In this document: positions 43,327-55,378 of the stretch, one piece after another
Layout: each line of letters starts with the position of its first letter
Numbering within the stretch: the stretch's first letter is position 1
Source: Cladopsammia gracilis
Taxonomy: Eukaryota > Cnidaria > Anthozoa > Scleractinia > Dendrophylliidae
Direction: 5' to 3'
Length of the DNA stretch: 64,000 bases
Assembly: GCA_022457155.1 (NCBI GenBank)
Contig: JAJGOT010000197.1
Location: forward strand, 248,001-312,000
Position numbers and translations under genes: made by a program
The notes under the pieces: generated by a model
Seen by the model: the letters and a program-made list of their open reading frames with translations, nothing else
Database searches by the model: none
Told to the model about the DNA's origin: nothing

Positions 43327-44151
43327 TCACTGGACAGGGGTGGAACAGGATGGATGTTCGTCAACTGCAGCAGGCACGAGTAGGACCAGCTCCTTGACTG
43401 GGCGTAGGAAGGTCTTCTTTTTGCCCTCCCTGACAATCTCCACCTGGGCTTTTCTGACTTGTCCATCTCCGCTCTTAACAGCCTCCGTTACCATGCCGAT
43501 AGGCCAGTTGTTGCGATGTACCTCCTCGTCCCTCATGAGAACCACATCTCCAACGTTCAGGTTACGTTTTGACTCCTTCCACTTGGATCTAGTCTGCATG
43601 GTCTGTAAGTACTCTCGCCTCCACCTTATCCAGAACTGATCCTCGAGATACTGGACACGTCTCCAGCGGCGGCGGGCATACAGATCGACTGGAACAAAGT
43701 TGCCGGGTGGCGGACCAAGTGGACGCGTCTTCATGGTCAACAGCATTGAGGGGGACAGCGGCTGTGGTTCGTCTGTATCTGTAGGCATTGCAGCAATAGG
43801 GCGAGCATTGACAATAGCGGTCACCTCGGCCATCAACGTGACTAGTAGTTCGTGCGTTAGCTGGGGACTCCCGAGCTGCGCAAACATGGCGTCTAGCACA
43901 CGGCGGATGATGTCAATTTGTCGCTCCCATGCACCTTCAAAATGTGAAGCGTGTGGTGGGTTGAACAGCCATTCACAGCCTTGATCTCGAACGTATTTCT
44001 CCACTCTACTCTGATTCATCTCTCCCAGTGCGTCACCTAACTCCGACTTTGCTCCGATGAAATTAGTGCCGCGATCGCACCTGAGTAGCGATGCAGGACC
44101 GCGCAGGGCGAAGAATCTCCTCAGTGCGCATATGAAGGAACTCACGTCCAT
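43327..44151 (-). pseudogene. BEL/Pao integrase core (second half) and DUF5641-like domain
   Basis: LRCDRGTNFIGAK carries the second catalytic Asp, PPHASHFEGAWERQID the catalytic Glu. The C-terminal RVQYLEDQFWIRWRREYL and NLNVGDVVLMRDE are the DUF5641 domain typical of BEL/Pao. Linked by frameshift to the piece at 44215-45327. Confidence 0.85.
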
Positions 44152-44214
44152 GGACTCTAGTACTTCAATATGGACAGCGCTAGCGCGGCTGCTTAAGCAA
44201 GTGAAAACAAGTCC

Positions 44215-45327
44215 TCAGCGCTTGGAGTTCGAACTCCCTCCTCTTGTCTTTCGGGTGCTGACTGTCCAGGGGCCGAAGATATCAAACCCAACATTTGTAA
44301 ATGGCGGCGCAACTTCTGTTCTGTCGGCTGGTAAGTTCGCCATACTCTGATCTAGGATCGGGCCTCTCAGCTTCTTGCAGACGACGCACTTGCCCAGCTC
44401 CCTCGCAACAGTTTGATGGCCTCCAATGAGCCAATATCCGGCTTGACGGATAGCTCCGTGGGTTATCTGTCGTCCCTGATGGTGGACTCTCATGTGGTAG
44501 TGGCGCACTAGTAGGTCAGCTAAGTGGTGGCTCTTAGGTAACAGCACAGGATGTTTCTCGCCGTACTCCAGATTTGGGCGTTGCAGGCGGCCACCAACAC
44601 GCAGTATACTGTCGTGGTCAGTAAACGGATCTAGGCGGTATATGGCTGACTTTTTAAGCGCCTGTTTTTTGTCACGAACGTGCTCACGACAGCTCTCCTC
44701 CGGGTCTGTGTCGATGCAGCACTGTATCTCCAGCTCCTTACTAAAGACCTCCTCTTGCACTGACTTCACTATCACCGTCATGGCTTGCTGTAACTCCTTT
44801 GCTGTGGGGCTCCTGAGTCTGTTTGTTTTCGTAGTTGACCGCAGCTCCCTCCTCGAGTTTGGTTTGTCCTTACGACGTTTGAATTCTTTAACCACCACGA
44901 CTAGATTAGCTATCGCGCGCTGCAGAGATGCGAGGGTTGAGAAACGTAAGAACCTTTCGGCTCCGAGGCCACAACCTTTCTTCATAACGGTAGCGCTGCA
45001 CGCTACGACGTCTTTACGCACTTCGGGGTCGCGTACGTCCAGTGGGATTTCTTCTTGATCCTGCTGCGGACTGCAAGTAGGATCCCTTAAGAAGTTTGGT
45101 CCTTTCAGCCATTCCGATCCGGCCAGATTCTGGGCGTTGAGGCAACGTGTGGCGAGGTCTACGGGGTTCTCGCTAGTGTCAACGTATCTCCATTGGCTAG
45201 GACTAGTATGCTTCCGAATGATATGGACGCGGTTGGCAACATAAACGTAGAATCTCCGGCTTTCATTGTTGATGTAGCCAAGAATGACCTTTGAGTCCGT
45301 GTAGAATGTGACGTCATCAATCTCCAA
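44215..45327 (-). pseudogene. BEL/Pao RNase H end and integrase N-terminus
   Basis: VTFYTDSKVILGYINN belongs to RNase H. H-H-C-C zinc motif around HYHMRVHHQGR..KCVVCKKLRG, then VGFDIFGPWTV with the first catalytic Asp of the integrase. Frameshift after that. Confidence 0.85.
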
Positions 45328-45402
45328 ATCAATTTCTTTGTTGATTTTCGCGACTGCTTGCGTGGCTAGGACGACAGCGCATAGTTCTAGTCGAGGAATG
45401 CT

Positions 45403-46110
45403 TTAGATTGTCCAAAGTCCAAAGACCAGCGATGTGCAAACTTCTCCTTTGTCATTAATTTGACGCAAACACACGGCGGCTCCGATTGCGTCCTTGCTCG
45501 CGTCCGAGAAGGCGTGGATCTCTCTCCTGACAATTGTGCTGAAATCAACTGGATGATAGCAGCGAGGAACTGCAACCTTTTCCAAATCGGCCAGCGAGTT
45601 TCGCCATCGTTGCCATTGTGACAGTAGAGTGTCAGGCAGAGGATCATCCCATCCTAATGGTGCGTCATTGTTTTTCTTCCTCCCCATGATTACTGGCTGT
45701 TGCAATAACAGTCTCCCCTCCAACAGCACCGGTACAGCAAGGCCCAAAGGATCGTATATCGAATGAACTATAGAAATTACTCCTCTCCGTGTGAACGGCT
45801 TGTCAGGCAGGGATGCCTGGGTGAAGGTATCCTCTTCAAGGTTCCAGTACACCCCGAGTGAACGTTGTGCTGGTAAGCTGTCGCGGTGTAAATCTAGGTC
45901 GCGTACGCCTTTCCCCCTATCCTCCGTCGGGAACGCCTTCGTAACCTCTACCGAATTGGATACAACCTTATGGAGTCTCAGGTTTGCCGTGGCTAGCATC
46001 GCTTGTGCTGACATAACAAGGTCGACGGCTTGTTTGGGTGATGGGCGCGAAGCCAGACCGTCGTCGACGTAGAAGTTGCGGTGGATAAACTCTGAGGCTT
46101 CTTTCCAAAC
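45403..46110 (-). pseudogene. BEL/Pao reverse transcriptase end (YVDD) and RNase H start
   Basis: In the frame extended upstream of 46014 the catalytic FYVDDGLASRPSP is encoded at about 46039-46074, with YVDD at 46060-46071. Then AMLATANLRLHKVVSN and the RNase H start (IHAFSDASKDAIGAAV). Frameshifted on both sides. Confidence 0.85.
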
Positions 46111-47285
46111 TCCTCCTCGCCGTCAGCTGCGGTTTTCCTCATGCCGAATGTAGCTACGGCTGGGCTTGGGCCATTACCAAAGAGGTGTACGTTCATACGG
46201 TACTCGATTATGGGTTTCCCGGGCGTGTTATCTTCGAACCACAGAAAGCGCAAGAAGTCTCTTTGGTTGGGTTTCACATAGAAAGAATGAAACATTTGTT
46301 CGATGTCGCACACGACAGCTGTTGTCTCCCTCCTGAAGAGAATCAGTACTCCTAGTAAGCTGTTCATTGAGTCCGGGCCAGACAAAAGCTTTTTGTTGAT
46401 TGACACTCCTTTGTATTCAGCTGAAGAGTCGAACACTACTCGGATCTGATCCGGCTTCTTGGGGTGGTATACACCGAAGTGCGGCAGATACCACATCTGG
46501 CCGGACGTCGACTTCACTCCTATCTCCTCTGATGGAACTGGGGAGGCGTGACCCTTGTCAATGATTTTTTGCATAAACTCCACGTAGTCCGTCTCCATTT
46601 GCGGCTTCCTCCTTAGCGTGCGGATTAGGCCATTTAAGCGAATGACCGCCTGACTCCGGTTGCTCGGCATTTTTACAAGTTCGTGACGAAAGGGCAGTGG
46701 CATCTCCCAGTTGCCCAGTTCGTTCTTGTGTACTCCGGTCTCCATGATCCCCACAAACCTTCGGTCTTCGCAGGATAGACTAACTTCGTTATCCTCTCGA
46801 GTGGTATGGAAGATATCGCTCTCGGGCTCTCGTCGCAGATCCATTATGCTCTCCTTGACCTTGAAGTAGTTCGGGCATGGCACAAGCTCATAACGATCAG
46901 GCTCCGCTAATTTCTCCCATAGTTCTTCGCTGTTGGCTGCGCGTAGACTAGTGCAGCACGCGAGCACGTGCGCTGGGCCTCCGGCGACGTCTAAGCACAT
47001 CTGTCCGATTACTGTCCAGCCTAAGAAAAGCCTTTGCGCCCAGGTGGCTCCTTTAGGTCCGTTTATAAACTCGTGTACTTTGAGCAGCTCTGGAGCGTCT
47101 CTTCCGATGAGAAGGTGAATGTCGGCACCTTCGTCAAGGGGTGGAATCTCGCTAGTGATCTCCTTAAGGTGAGGGAATCTCCTCGTCATTTCTGGTGTAG
47201 GGATCTCGCGTTTATCGTTAGGGATGCTGTCGCACTCAATAAGGGTTGGTAGACCTGACGTCGCTCCATTCGGCGATTGTAACAT
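46111..47285 (-). pseudogene. BEL/Pao protease end and reverse transcriptase first half
   Basis: IHLLIGRDAPELL and GWTVIGQ belong to the protease/linker. IRVVFDSSAEYKGVSINKKL and VVCDIEQMFHSFYV give the first reverse transcriptase motifs, with YRMNVHLFGNGPSPAVATFG just before the YVDD block. Confidence 0.85.
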
Positions 47286-48820
47286 GCCTTCCGTACTTTA
47301 TTTCGCTGCCGCCGCTGCCGGTAGTGAGATAGTACCTCTCCGGAGAACCGACTGCTCCTAGCTCGTCGGCAAGCTCGCTGCTCATCAGGGACGAATTGCT
47401 TTGTTCGTCAATGATAGCATAGACGCGGTGAGTGACGCTAGGTTTCTCTTTGCTATGCACGTCAACCAGTAGCAGTTTGCTGCACGATACGCCGCCTTCG
47501 ATAGCTTTACACGTAAACGTACACTTAGCATCAACGGATTTTCCTTGCTCAACGGACTCCGCTGGTCTCTCTTTGTGAAGGAGCGCGGTGTGGCGATGAT
47601 CCTTACATATGCTGCACTTTATCTCCTGCTTACACTGATTGGCTCTGTGTCCTTCGGACTGGCAGCAATAGCAGAGTCCAGCCCTAAGGAGCCATTCGGT
47701 TTTCTCCTCCAATGTCTTGGTGCCGAAGGACTTGCATTCTTTCAAGGTATGCCCGTGTCGCTCGTGATAGGGACAATGCCTTGTGTCCTTTTTCTCCGCT
47801 TTCCCCTGGCACTCCGGTTCGAAATTGACGAGCTGGGTGTCAGTTTTGAGCACTCGCTTGGTTTCCATTTCAGTTGTCTGACTAGCTGGCGTTGGGGAGG
47901 CGGTGGGGTGTTGCGCGATGCCTGCGAGGATGTTCGGATTGTTTTTAATCCTAGCCTGCTTCTGGACAACTTTAGAGAACAACTCAAAGCCAGGGTACTC
48001 ATCTCCGTTTTTCTCCGCGTAATTTGCGATCTCCTTTTCCCATTTCCCGCGCAAAGAGGGCGGCAGTTTCCCTGCAATCGGCTGAATTGCGTTTGGAAAG
48101 TTCAAGCACGCGAGGCCTGGCAAATAGAAAAGCTGACTTTCTACATCCGCACAAAGGTCGGCAAATACTTGCAGTTCGACGTTATCGTTCTCGCTGAACG
48201 CGGTAGTTTTGTTCATGCCCTCCAATAACGCCTTAGTTATCACGGCCGCGCTGCCAAAGCGCCTCTCTAACTCCACCCAGAGACTGGTCAATAGTGCGCT
48301 GGGATCACGCTGTTTTCGTTTCCGATAGTTGTCAACCATCTTTTGGGCGTCTCCACGTCTCCTGAATTGGTGACACGTCGACATCCGTTATCATAGCTTT
48401 GAAAGCCGCCTTCCACGGGTGAAAAAAGCGTGGGATCGCCATTGAAGATGTCGGGGTGGCATTTTGGAAGGTTTTGTCTAGCCAGTCCCGCAACTATTTG
48501 TTGATTCGCAGATGTGAATGACTCGATTAACTGACTTCCGGTGATGTTTATAGGGGTCGATGAAACAAATGATTGACTGAACGTGTGTTGGGTGCGCGTT
48601 GTTTTCATGCTGAGTCGCGCGCGATTTCGTGGGCGAATCGACGGATTTAAGTGGGGTGCTTTGTTGCGTGCAATTAGCTTTTGGCCGAGGAATTTCCGGT
48701 GTTGTGGTCGTGTGGACCTAGTTAAAAGTTCTTTCCTCGCTTTTAGCAATTGGGATCCCCGGTACTTTTTTTTTCTCCCCAATCTCCTCATCCACTATTG
48801 CCTGATCGATCGCGCGAAGT
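47236..48820 (-). pseudogene. BEL/Pao gag and protease start
   Basis: Gag domain (LPKCHPDIFNGDPTLF near 48440, AQKMVDNYRKRKQRDPSALL, VELERRFGSAAVITKALLE), split by a frameshift near 48400. Zinc-knuckle cluster (CPYHERHGHTLKEC, CYCCQSEGHRANQC, CSICKDHRHTALLH). Protease segment with YAIIDEQSNSSLM. The gag frame runs without start into the truncation at 48821. Confidence 0.85.
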
Positions 48821-50225
48821 TTACTGAGAACTCCCAAAGTGGTAGACATCAAAATTCAAGTAAATCCAAAGTTTATTTCGTAAAATATTGAAAAACAAAT
48901 GGTACCAAGCAAAATTACTGCCAAAGAGGTTTCATTTGAATGGTCATTCCACAGGATTTTGTCGACAGACTCAAAAGTTAAAACTACACTGCCACTGAAT
49001 ATGGGAGTGAAATGGTTAACACCTTAGGTTGCATCTTTGTTCTCCCTGTGGGAGATTCTATCATATAAAAGTTATGGGCTTGTTTGTCGGTAATATTGAG
49101 GAGTCCAGAAATTAAAGGTGGGCGTGGCTCCAATTTATTTAGTTTACCCCTGAAAAGTACCAAAATTGACGAGTATTTTCACAAGTCAGTTATATGCAAT
49201 TATTGCAGTTGCATTAAACCTTTAGCTGTGGTGAGATTTTGAAAGCATTTACATAGATAGCTACCTTTTAACTACAACTAATAACATTACAAAATTGAAC
49301 CAGTCCTATTAAGCTAAAAGGTATCAAAATCGCATTTCTAATCCTAATAAGGGACCGCTCATTATTTAGAGGAAGGAGGGAGAGGGTCACTAATTGTTAT
49401 GTAGCTTCATAAAGGCGAGGGTCAGGAAAATTTGAATGAACATGGCATGCTTTGTTCTGCACCAGCCATCCCCCACCTCTTCTAAGTAATGACCGTTCCC
49501 TAAAGATACGACCAGCATTCTCATCACATTCATTTGGCTTTTTCTCCTGGTGGAAGTTACTGAGATCCCCCATTTTTAAGGATACAAAAATTAAAATATC
49601 AACTTTTCAAGCTTCTGAAAAACATGCAGTCTTGTTGTTCCGAAGACAGAAACGTTTTGCAGGACCAGCATGGTGGTCGCGTTCATAGTTTAACAGAAAC
49701 AACTCCATTTACCACCAAAATAGCCTGTCCTGGGTAGGAGGATGGTGGAAAGTGCCGATTATCACCCTTTGTCAGCATTGGTGATTCCTTTGAGCGCCGC
49801 CTATTCTTCGCTCCTCCTAGTACATAAAAATACTGATTATATACAAAAATACAAGTGCCTGATCTTGTGGAGGGGCCCAGCAGGGCCGGATCCCCGTTAC
49901 TTTTTTCATATATATATTCTTAACCATTTTCATTCCCTGGCCTCCCCCATCCATGAGCAAATCTGGACCTACCACTGAATAACTATACTTACAAACAAAT
50001 ACAAAACATCTGGTTGCATTTACAGCAGCAAAGACTATAAGTGCATGTCAATGATACCATGCATCCAATAAATATGACAGACTACAAAAGGAAATTGCCC
50101 GGACAAACACTGTTCAAAATTGCCTGGACTGAAACACTGTTTAGAAATTATGTTGGTAAAAACAACTTTCGAATATCTTGTTCAGTAAGAATTGTGTGAA
50201 GGCGATCGTTATTTAAAAAAATTAA
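48821..50225. repeat. intergenic segment duplicated at 1978-3441
   Basis: Begins TTTACTGAGAACTCCC at the BEL boundary. No gene. Small indels relative to the first copy, including an extra TGCCTGATCTTGTGGAGGGG near 49856. Confidence 0.65.
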
Positions 50226-51563
50226 TTACATGTATACAGAAAACAACAATTCAGGAAACTGACCATTGGGTGTGTTATTTCTAGCTCCACTCTTACAATC
50301 TGTATCATTTACAGCTGAAAATGTAAATGTCACACCACACGATAGCAGGTTACTAATGCTGTTCTCTCCAATCACAGATAATGCTGGACCAAATATTAAT
50401 GCTTCAGTTTGGTACTTAGTGTTCCTAACAATTGCACAGTCAAACAAAACGTCAAACCCATGATAGCTATAATTTTTACTACGCAAAAGCTTTAAAGAAT
50501 ATGTTCCTGTTTTGGACACTAGCATTTTATTATTACTAGTATCTTTCACCTCCAATGTGACTGTGTAGCTGTTGGGGCTCGCACTGCCAAGTATAGAAAC
50601 TCCACGTAATAGTATGTCTTTGTCCACTGTGAAAGCAAGCAATTCCTTTCTCCCACCAATGTAATCCCACCGACAGAAAGTAAAGGAAGGAAATCTGGCA
50701 CATCGATGAATAACAGGGGATCGTCTCTGGGTTGTTAAAAATCCCACAGGTGAAGTCAATTTTGAAATGAAAAACTTGAAAAAGATGATTATTTCATCTT
50801 GAGTAAGAATGTTTGTATCAAGGACAACATCAGCAAATGCGTCTCGTTTCATCACTGGAAAGCGTATTGCTTTAATAATTTGTTCGCCAATAATTGTTCT
50901 TTTCAGTTTACCATCCGCTGCTAAATCATGCTTTTGACATTGTTTTGTTGCCCACAGATCAACAGCTTTAAACAACTCGACCTCTTCAATCGTCAGAGTG
51001 TCTCTTGAGACTACTGCTTCAAGTAAGGACCTCTCAATTGTCTCAAATCCATCCGATTTCACAGCATCTTCTGTCTGTTCATCGATTACTTCCCAGCATT
51101 GATCAACGAGGCTTTTCTCTTCATATCTCTGTACAGCTGGCAAGATGCTGAAAACATTCGACGGATCTAACTTATCTTGCAGATATCTCGTACATTTATC
51201 AGCAGGTGAAGGTACTATGTATTTCTTAGCCAAGTATAGCACTCCCATCACATTACTTCCGCTTAAATTCACTTCATCACTGTACATGTACCGAAACAAC
51301 TCCAACAGACTCTTGTACTCACAGTCAGGAAGTTCAATAATGTCTCTAGTTTCCGCTAGATCACCGTAAAACATGGCTTCAAACACAGGACTGCCAATCG
51401 ACAGCACAAACTTGTGAGCTGGAATCACTTGCTTTCTTTCACTTTCGCCATCGCTCTTTCGAACCACAAACTTCACATCGCTCAAACGATCGTTGTTGAA
51501 CATAAATTTGGCTCTTTCTCTGATCGTGGATCTTGTTGTTTGCCAGTTTGTTTCAAAAGACAT
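50226..51563 (-). CDS. BTB-BACK-PHR protein B3
   Basis: Intact single-exon gene, 445 aa, starting MSFETNWQTTRSTI (Phe3 and Ser12 are unique here). BTB about 20-125, BACK about 130-240, PHR of B type from about 285 (CRWDYIGGRKELLAFTVDKD, GVSILGSASPNSYTV). The stop lies two codons beyond B2, adding Tyr-Met, as in the minigene B1, so B1 derives from the B3-like form. The TATA-like motif upstream is degraded. Presumed Cullin-3 adaptor. Confidence 0.93.
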   Translation of the reverse strand: MSFETNWQTTRSTIRERAKFMFNNDRLSDVKFVVRKSDGESERKQVIPAHKFVLSIGSPVFEAMFYGDLAETRDIIELPDCEYKSLLELFRYMYSDEVNLSGSNVMGVLYLAKKYIVPSPADKCTRYLQDKLDPSNVFSILPAVQRYEEKSLVDQCWEVIDEQTEDAVKSDGFETIERSLLEAVVSRDTLTIEEVELFKAVDLWATKQCQKHDLAADGKLKRTIIGEQIIKAIRFPVMKRDAFADVVLDTNILTQDEIIIFFKFFISKLTSPVGFLTTQRRSPVIHRCARFPSFTFCRWDYIGGRKELLAFTVDKDILLRGVSILGSASPNSYTVTLEVKDTSNNKMLVSKTGTYSLKLLRSKNYSYHGFDVLFDCAIVRNTKYQTEALIFGPALSVIGENSISNLLSCGVTFTFSAVNDTDCKSGARNNTPNGQFPELLFSVYM

Positions 51564-51892
51564 ATTCGTTAAGCGGGACCGGTGCAGAAATTTAAGATGT
51601 TCCGATTTTTGACCGCTACATGCACTTACAAGCCAACAGACGGCGCTAGCGCCCGCGTATGTACACGATCTCGCGAAACGTCACGTGATGACGTCATGCG
51701 ATTAAATTTATCGTGACACTAACGCGATCTATCAACTTCGAGTAAGACGTCGCGCGATCAAACTTTCAACAATATTCAACACGTTTCAACGATAATGCGA
51801 ATATGCTTTGACAATCGAGTCTCGTTAGCATTTCTTTGCAACTTTAGATGGGTACTGTAATAGGCCATTTCCGAGTTGCCTTTAGCCTCTTT

Positions 51893-52009
51893 ATCAAAGC
51901 GAGGCTAGGTGCGAAACCTTTCATATGAAAATTAGTTTTCATTCACATGCAAATAAGTTTTATTTGCATGTGAATGAAAACTCATTTTCGCACCTAGCCT
52001 CTCTTTGAT
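51893..52009. mobile_element. 117-bp palindromic MITE
   Basis: ATCAAAGCGAGGCTAGGTGC at left, complement at right (GCACCTAGCCTCTCTTTGAT); centre TTTTCATTCACATGCAAATA also palindromic. A partial AGGCCTAGGTG lies beyond the right end of the next element (58507). Confidence 0.65.
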
Positions 52010-52505
52010 AGTATGGTTGGCCATCCGTTTTAAAATTATGACATCGTTTTCGTGGGCTTTTTTGCCGCGTATAATCGTTTATAATCGCTATGTATGGGCT
52101 TTTATCCCATATACAACCATTTGTATCGCGTATATACGCGTATTTAATACGCGTATATGTGCAAAATCAAATGCACGTCTATACGCGGTGCTAAAAACCG
52201 TATATATGCGTACCTGTCAAAGCCCACGTATACGCGTGCAAAAAGTGTGCGTATACGCGGGGTTCAGAAATCAGACTTGGTATAAGCTGGCACGAAAAGT
52301 GCCTCTAACGGAATAGCCTCTATGTATGGTGGCAATGAAAAGTGCCTTCCGCGATGCAAACATAGCTTCCTCTCTAGCTCTTGTAGTGATATGTATCTTG
52401 TCAACTAGTTCTTACAGTTCTCCCACAACGGATCTTCTGGAGACGGTTTCTCGTCTACCTGGATTGCTCCAGGTTTTATCCACACGCCGATCGAAACATG
52501 GCTGA

Positions 52506-54836
52506 AACAAAGTTAACAGGCGGCTTGCAAACATTATTCCAGAAGATTGTGACTTGAGTGACTGTTTCGATTTGACTGATGATGACTTATTTCAGGACTG
52601 TCACAGTGACTGGCTTAGAAATCAGTTCCTCAAAAAGCACTTCCATGTTGTGGTATGTAATTGCCAGAAATAATTGAAATAACCTTTTTACAACACCCCA
52701 TGTTTTTGCTTTCATGAAAGAGATTTGTATAACTTCAGTTACAGTACACTGCACAACAGTCACATGATTACCCTTCATAAAATGAGCAAATTATCATGTT
52801 TCAAGGTTCCTCGGTTTTATTGCTATTTACTTACTATACATGCAAAGACTTGAGTCATAGTCAAGTCATAAAAGAGTGCTAAAACTGCCGAATATCTATT
52901 TGCTGGGTGGGGTGGGTGGGTGTAACCCAAAGTAATATTCTTTACTATTGCACACATACATGCATACTTTATTGCTACTCCTTATGAAGGCTTTTCAGCT
53001 ACAATGTTAAAACCTAACTAAAACATACCATACACTTTATAAAAATTTAAAATATGAAAATATAGAAACAGTATAAAATAACTACGTTTAAACGGGATAC
53101 TAGTCCTAATGGTATTAGAAGATTGAATATTTTTTTTGTTTACCTCAGGAGCCTGTGGAAACAACACTTGGGACAACACTTTCCAGTACAACAAGAGGAC
53201 GTAGAGGAAGACAGCAGTTATTCAAAAAGCATACATTTGTTTATATTCCCCTTATCCAAAATTTAGTATCTATGTTGTCGGGTGAAGATTTGCGAAAGGC
53301 ATTGTTGGAATGGCAATGCAAGTGCTCCAATGGTAAATTTGAATATCTTCGGGATGGTGCAGTCCTGACAAACCATCCTTTGTTTTCAGGAAATGGTTGT
53401 GATAGTACGCTTGAAATAATTCTCTGTAGCGATGAGATAGAGTTATGTAATGCAGTGGGAACTAGACTGAAAAAACACAAACTTCTTATGTTTTATTATG
53501 TTATTGGTTACTTGCCTAAAGTGTATCGCAGTGCTTTGGATGCAATTAATCTCTATGCAGTGATAAAAACAGAAGATGTAGCACAATATGGTTTTGATGT
53601 TGTTCTTCGACACTTAGTATAGCAGGGGGGCACCCAGTTCATTTAAAGAATGGAAACATGATTCACATCAGTGCAGCTTTGGTGGCCTATGTTGCTGACA
53701 ACCCGGCAGCACACCAAGCAATGGGCTTGAAGGAATTGGTGGGTGGTGCATTTAGAAAATGCAGATTTTGCAATGCAGATTTTGATTCTATGCAGGACAA
53801 ATTTTCTGAGGAAGAATTTGATCCAAGGACAAAAGATGTGCAATGTGATTAACAATGCACCTCAAACATTAAAGGATCATTATAGAACTGCCTATGGTAT
53901 AAACCGGAAGAGCATCCTTTGTGAATTTCCCCATTTTGATATATTTACACAAACACCGCCTGATGTGATGCATGTTTTATTAGAGGGTGTTATTCCCCTT
54001 ACATTGAAAGCATTGATAAATTGATAAATCACAAACTAAACAGACAATTCTTGCGGAGATCAACAATAACATTAAGAATTTTAAATATGGTTATATGGAC
54101 GAGAAAGACAAGCCCAATTTTATACGGCAATCAGATCTCTGTGGATCTTCAACTCTTAACCAAGACGCTGCCACATCGCATTTGCTCTTTCGTATTTTTC
54201 CTTTCATAGTTGGAAAAGGCGTCAACCTTAACGATGATTTCTGGGAAATTTATTGAGTGACATAACTAATATTTCTTTTGCTCTAATCATTAGTCTTGAA
54301 ACAGTTGCAAAACTTAAGGATGCTGTAAATGTTATTTGAAACTCTTCCGAGAGCTGTTCCCAGACCAGCCATTTACTCCCAAACAACACTATTTGATCCA
54401 TTTCCCCAAAATTATTCTTCCTCTGGGCCCCCTTATTAATTTATGGGCAATGCGCTTTGAAGCAAAACACAGATATTTTAAATGACTCAAGAGAATAAGG
54501 AACTTTAAAAACATGTGCCTCTCTTTATCCCATCATCACCAAAAACTTGCTGCTATAAATCGAAGTGCAAATACCATTTTCAAGGAAAATACCTATGGAC
54601 CTCTGCGGCATATCCAAGGAGACAAGCTGTACAGAGTTAAGCAAAGGATTGCATCAAACTTTTCAATTGACATAAATAGCATTAACAACATTGAAGCTTT
54701 TAAATGGTTAACACTCCATGGAACAAAATATATGATTGATGAATGCAATTTGGTGGTAAAATTTGATGAGGAAGAGTACCCATTGTTTGGGAAACTATGT
54801 GCCTTATGGGAACTTAATGTCTCTCATTGTCTTTGA
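52506..54836 (+). pseudogene. transposase of the 6.5-kb element, spliced and frameshifted
   Basis: Exon 1 ends at 52652 (DLTDDDLFQDCHSDWLRNQF) before a GTATGT donor; intron 52653-53148 ends TTTGTTTACCTCAG. Exon 2 reads in phase through FKKHTFVYIPLIQNLVSML, NHPLFSG, KHKLLMFYYVIGYLPKVYRS, then via frameshifts ALVAYVADNPAAHQAMGL, KCRFCNADFD, a PPDVMHVLLEGVIPLTLKAL motif, KQHYLIHFPKIILPLGPLIN, MRFEAKHRYFK and LHGTKYMIDECNLVVKF. The DVMH-LLEG motif marks a large animal transposase-like family; tnp2/CMC affinity is possible but not certain. Several frameshifts and stops: dead copy. Confidence 0.6.
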
Positions 54837-55378
54837 CATAATATTTTTGAAGACAGTAGGTTTTAGTGAGTCACTACAAGCTTATGAAGTGTGTCCTCAG
54901 GCATCAGCAATAGTTTCAGTTACACCAGATATGCTGCTTTAATATGCATACACCATTACCTGTGTATTCCTTTAATGGAAGTAGTTATATCAAGCTTAAG
55001 TGTGACATTTCAGATTTCAAAGACTGAGTTAGAGAATTAATGGAACCCAACCCTTTAAGCCCCAGTGAAGACCAGCTTCTATAATTTATCCTCTCATCAT
55101 CGCTGCATGATCACTGAATATCAGTATTAACTGTCTTGATGTTGACACACGTTGTCATTTACTTACCATAAGAAATGTGTGCATGAAGACCAGTAAAGAG
55201 AATTTATGTGTTGATATTGGGGCTCAAAGGGTTAGTCTTTGAACACTTTCCAGTGAAAAGTTATTTGAACCTGTTTATATACCATGACATAAAGGTTTAA
55301 TTTGAAGTTGAACATTTAATTGTTGATTCTCCAATGTTAGAATGGTTGGAACCCCCATGTTAGATGATGTTTGACCAT
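54837..55378. other. 3' non-coding part of the 6.5-kb element
   Basis: AT-rich, no frame recognised. Confidence 0.45.

Larger units (their letters stand above)
43131..48820 (-). mobile_element. BEL/Pao LTR retrotransposon, 5'-truncated and frameshifted
   Basis: On the minus strand, in order: gag with zinc knuckles, aspartic protease, reverse transcriptase, RNase H, integrase with H2C2 zinc motif and DDE core, and a DUF5641-like tail, then polypurine tract and start of the 3' LTR. At least five frameshifts split it. The 5' LTR and start of gag are missing: similarity stops at 48821, where duplicated B3-flank DNA begins. At the other end the flank of C ends near 43130. Confidence 0.9.

Noticed and set aside
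47545..48228. 227-codon plus-strand frame
   Set aside because: Antisense shadow of the BEL/Pao gag, whose zinc knuckles are clear on the minus strand.
52005..52316. 103-aa protein and its mirror at 58198-58536
   Set aside because: Both are the inverted terminal repeat read in one frame; CGCGTATA repeats, not protein.
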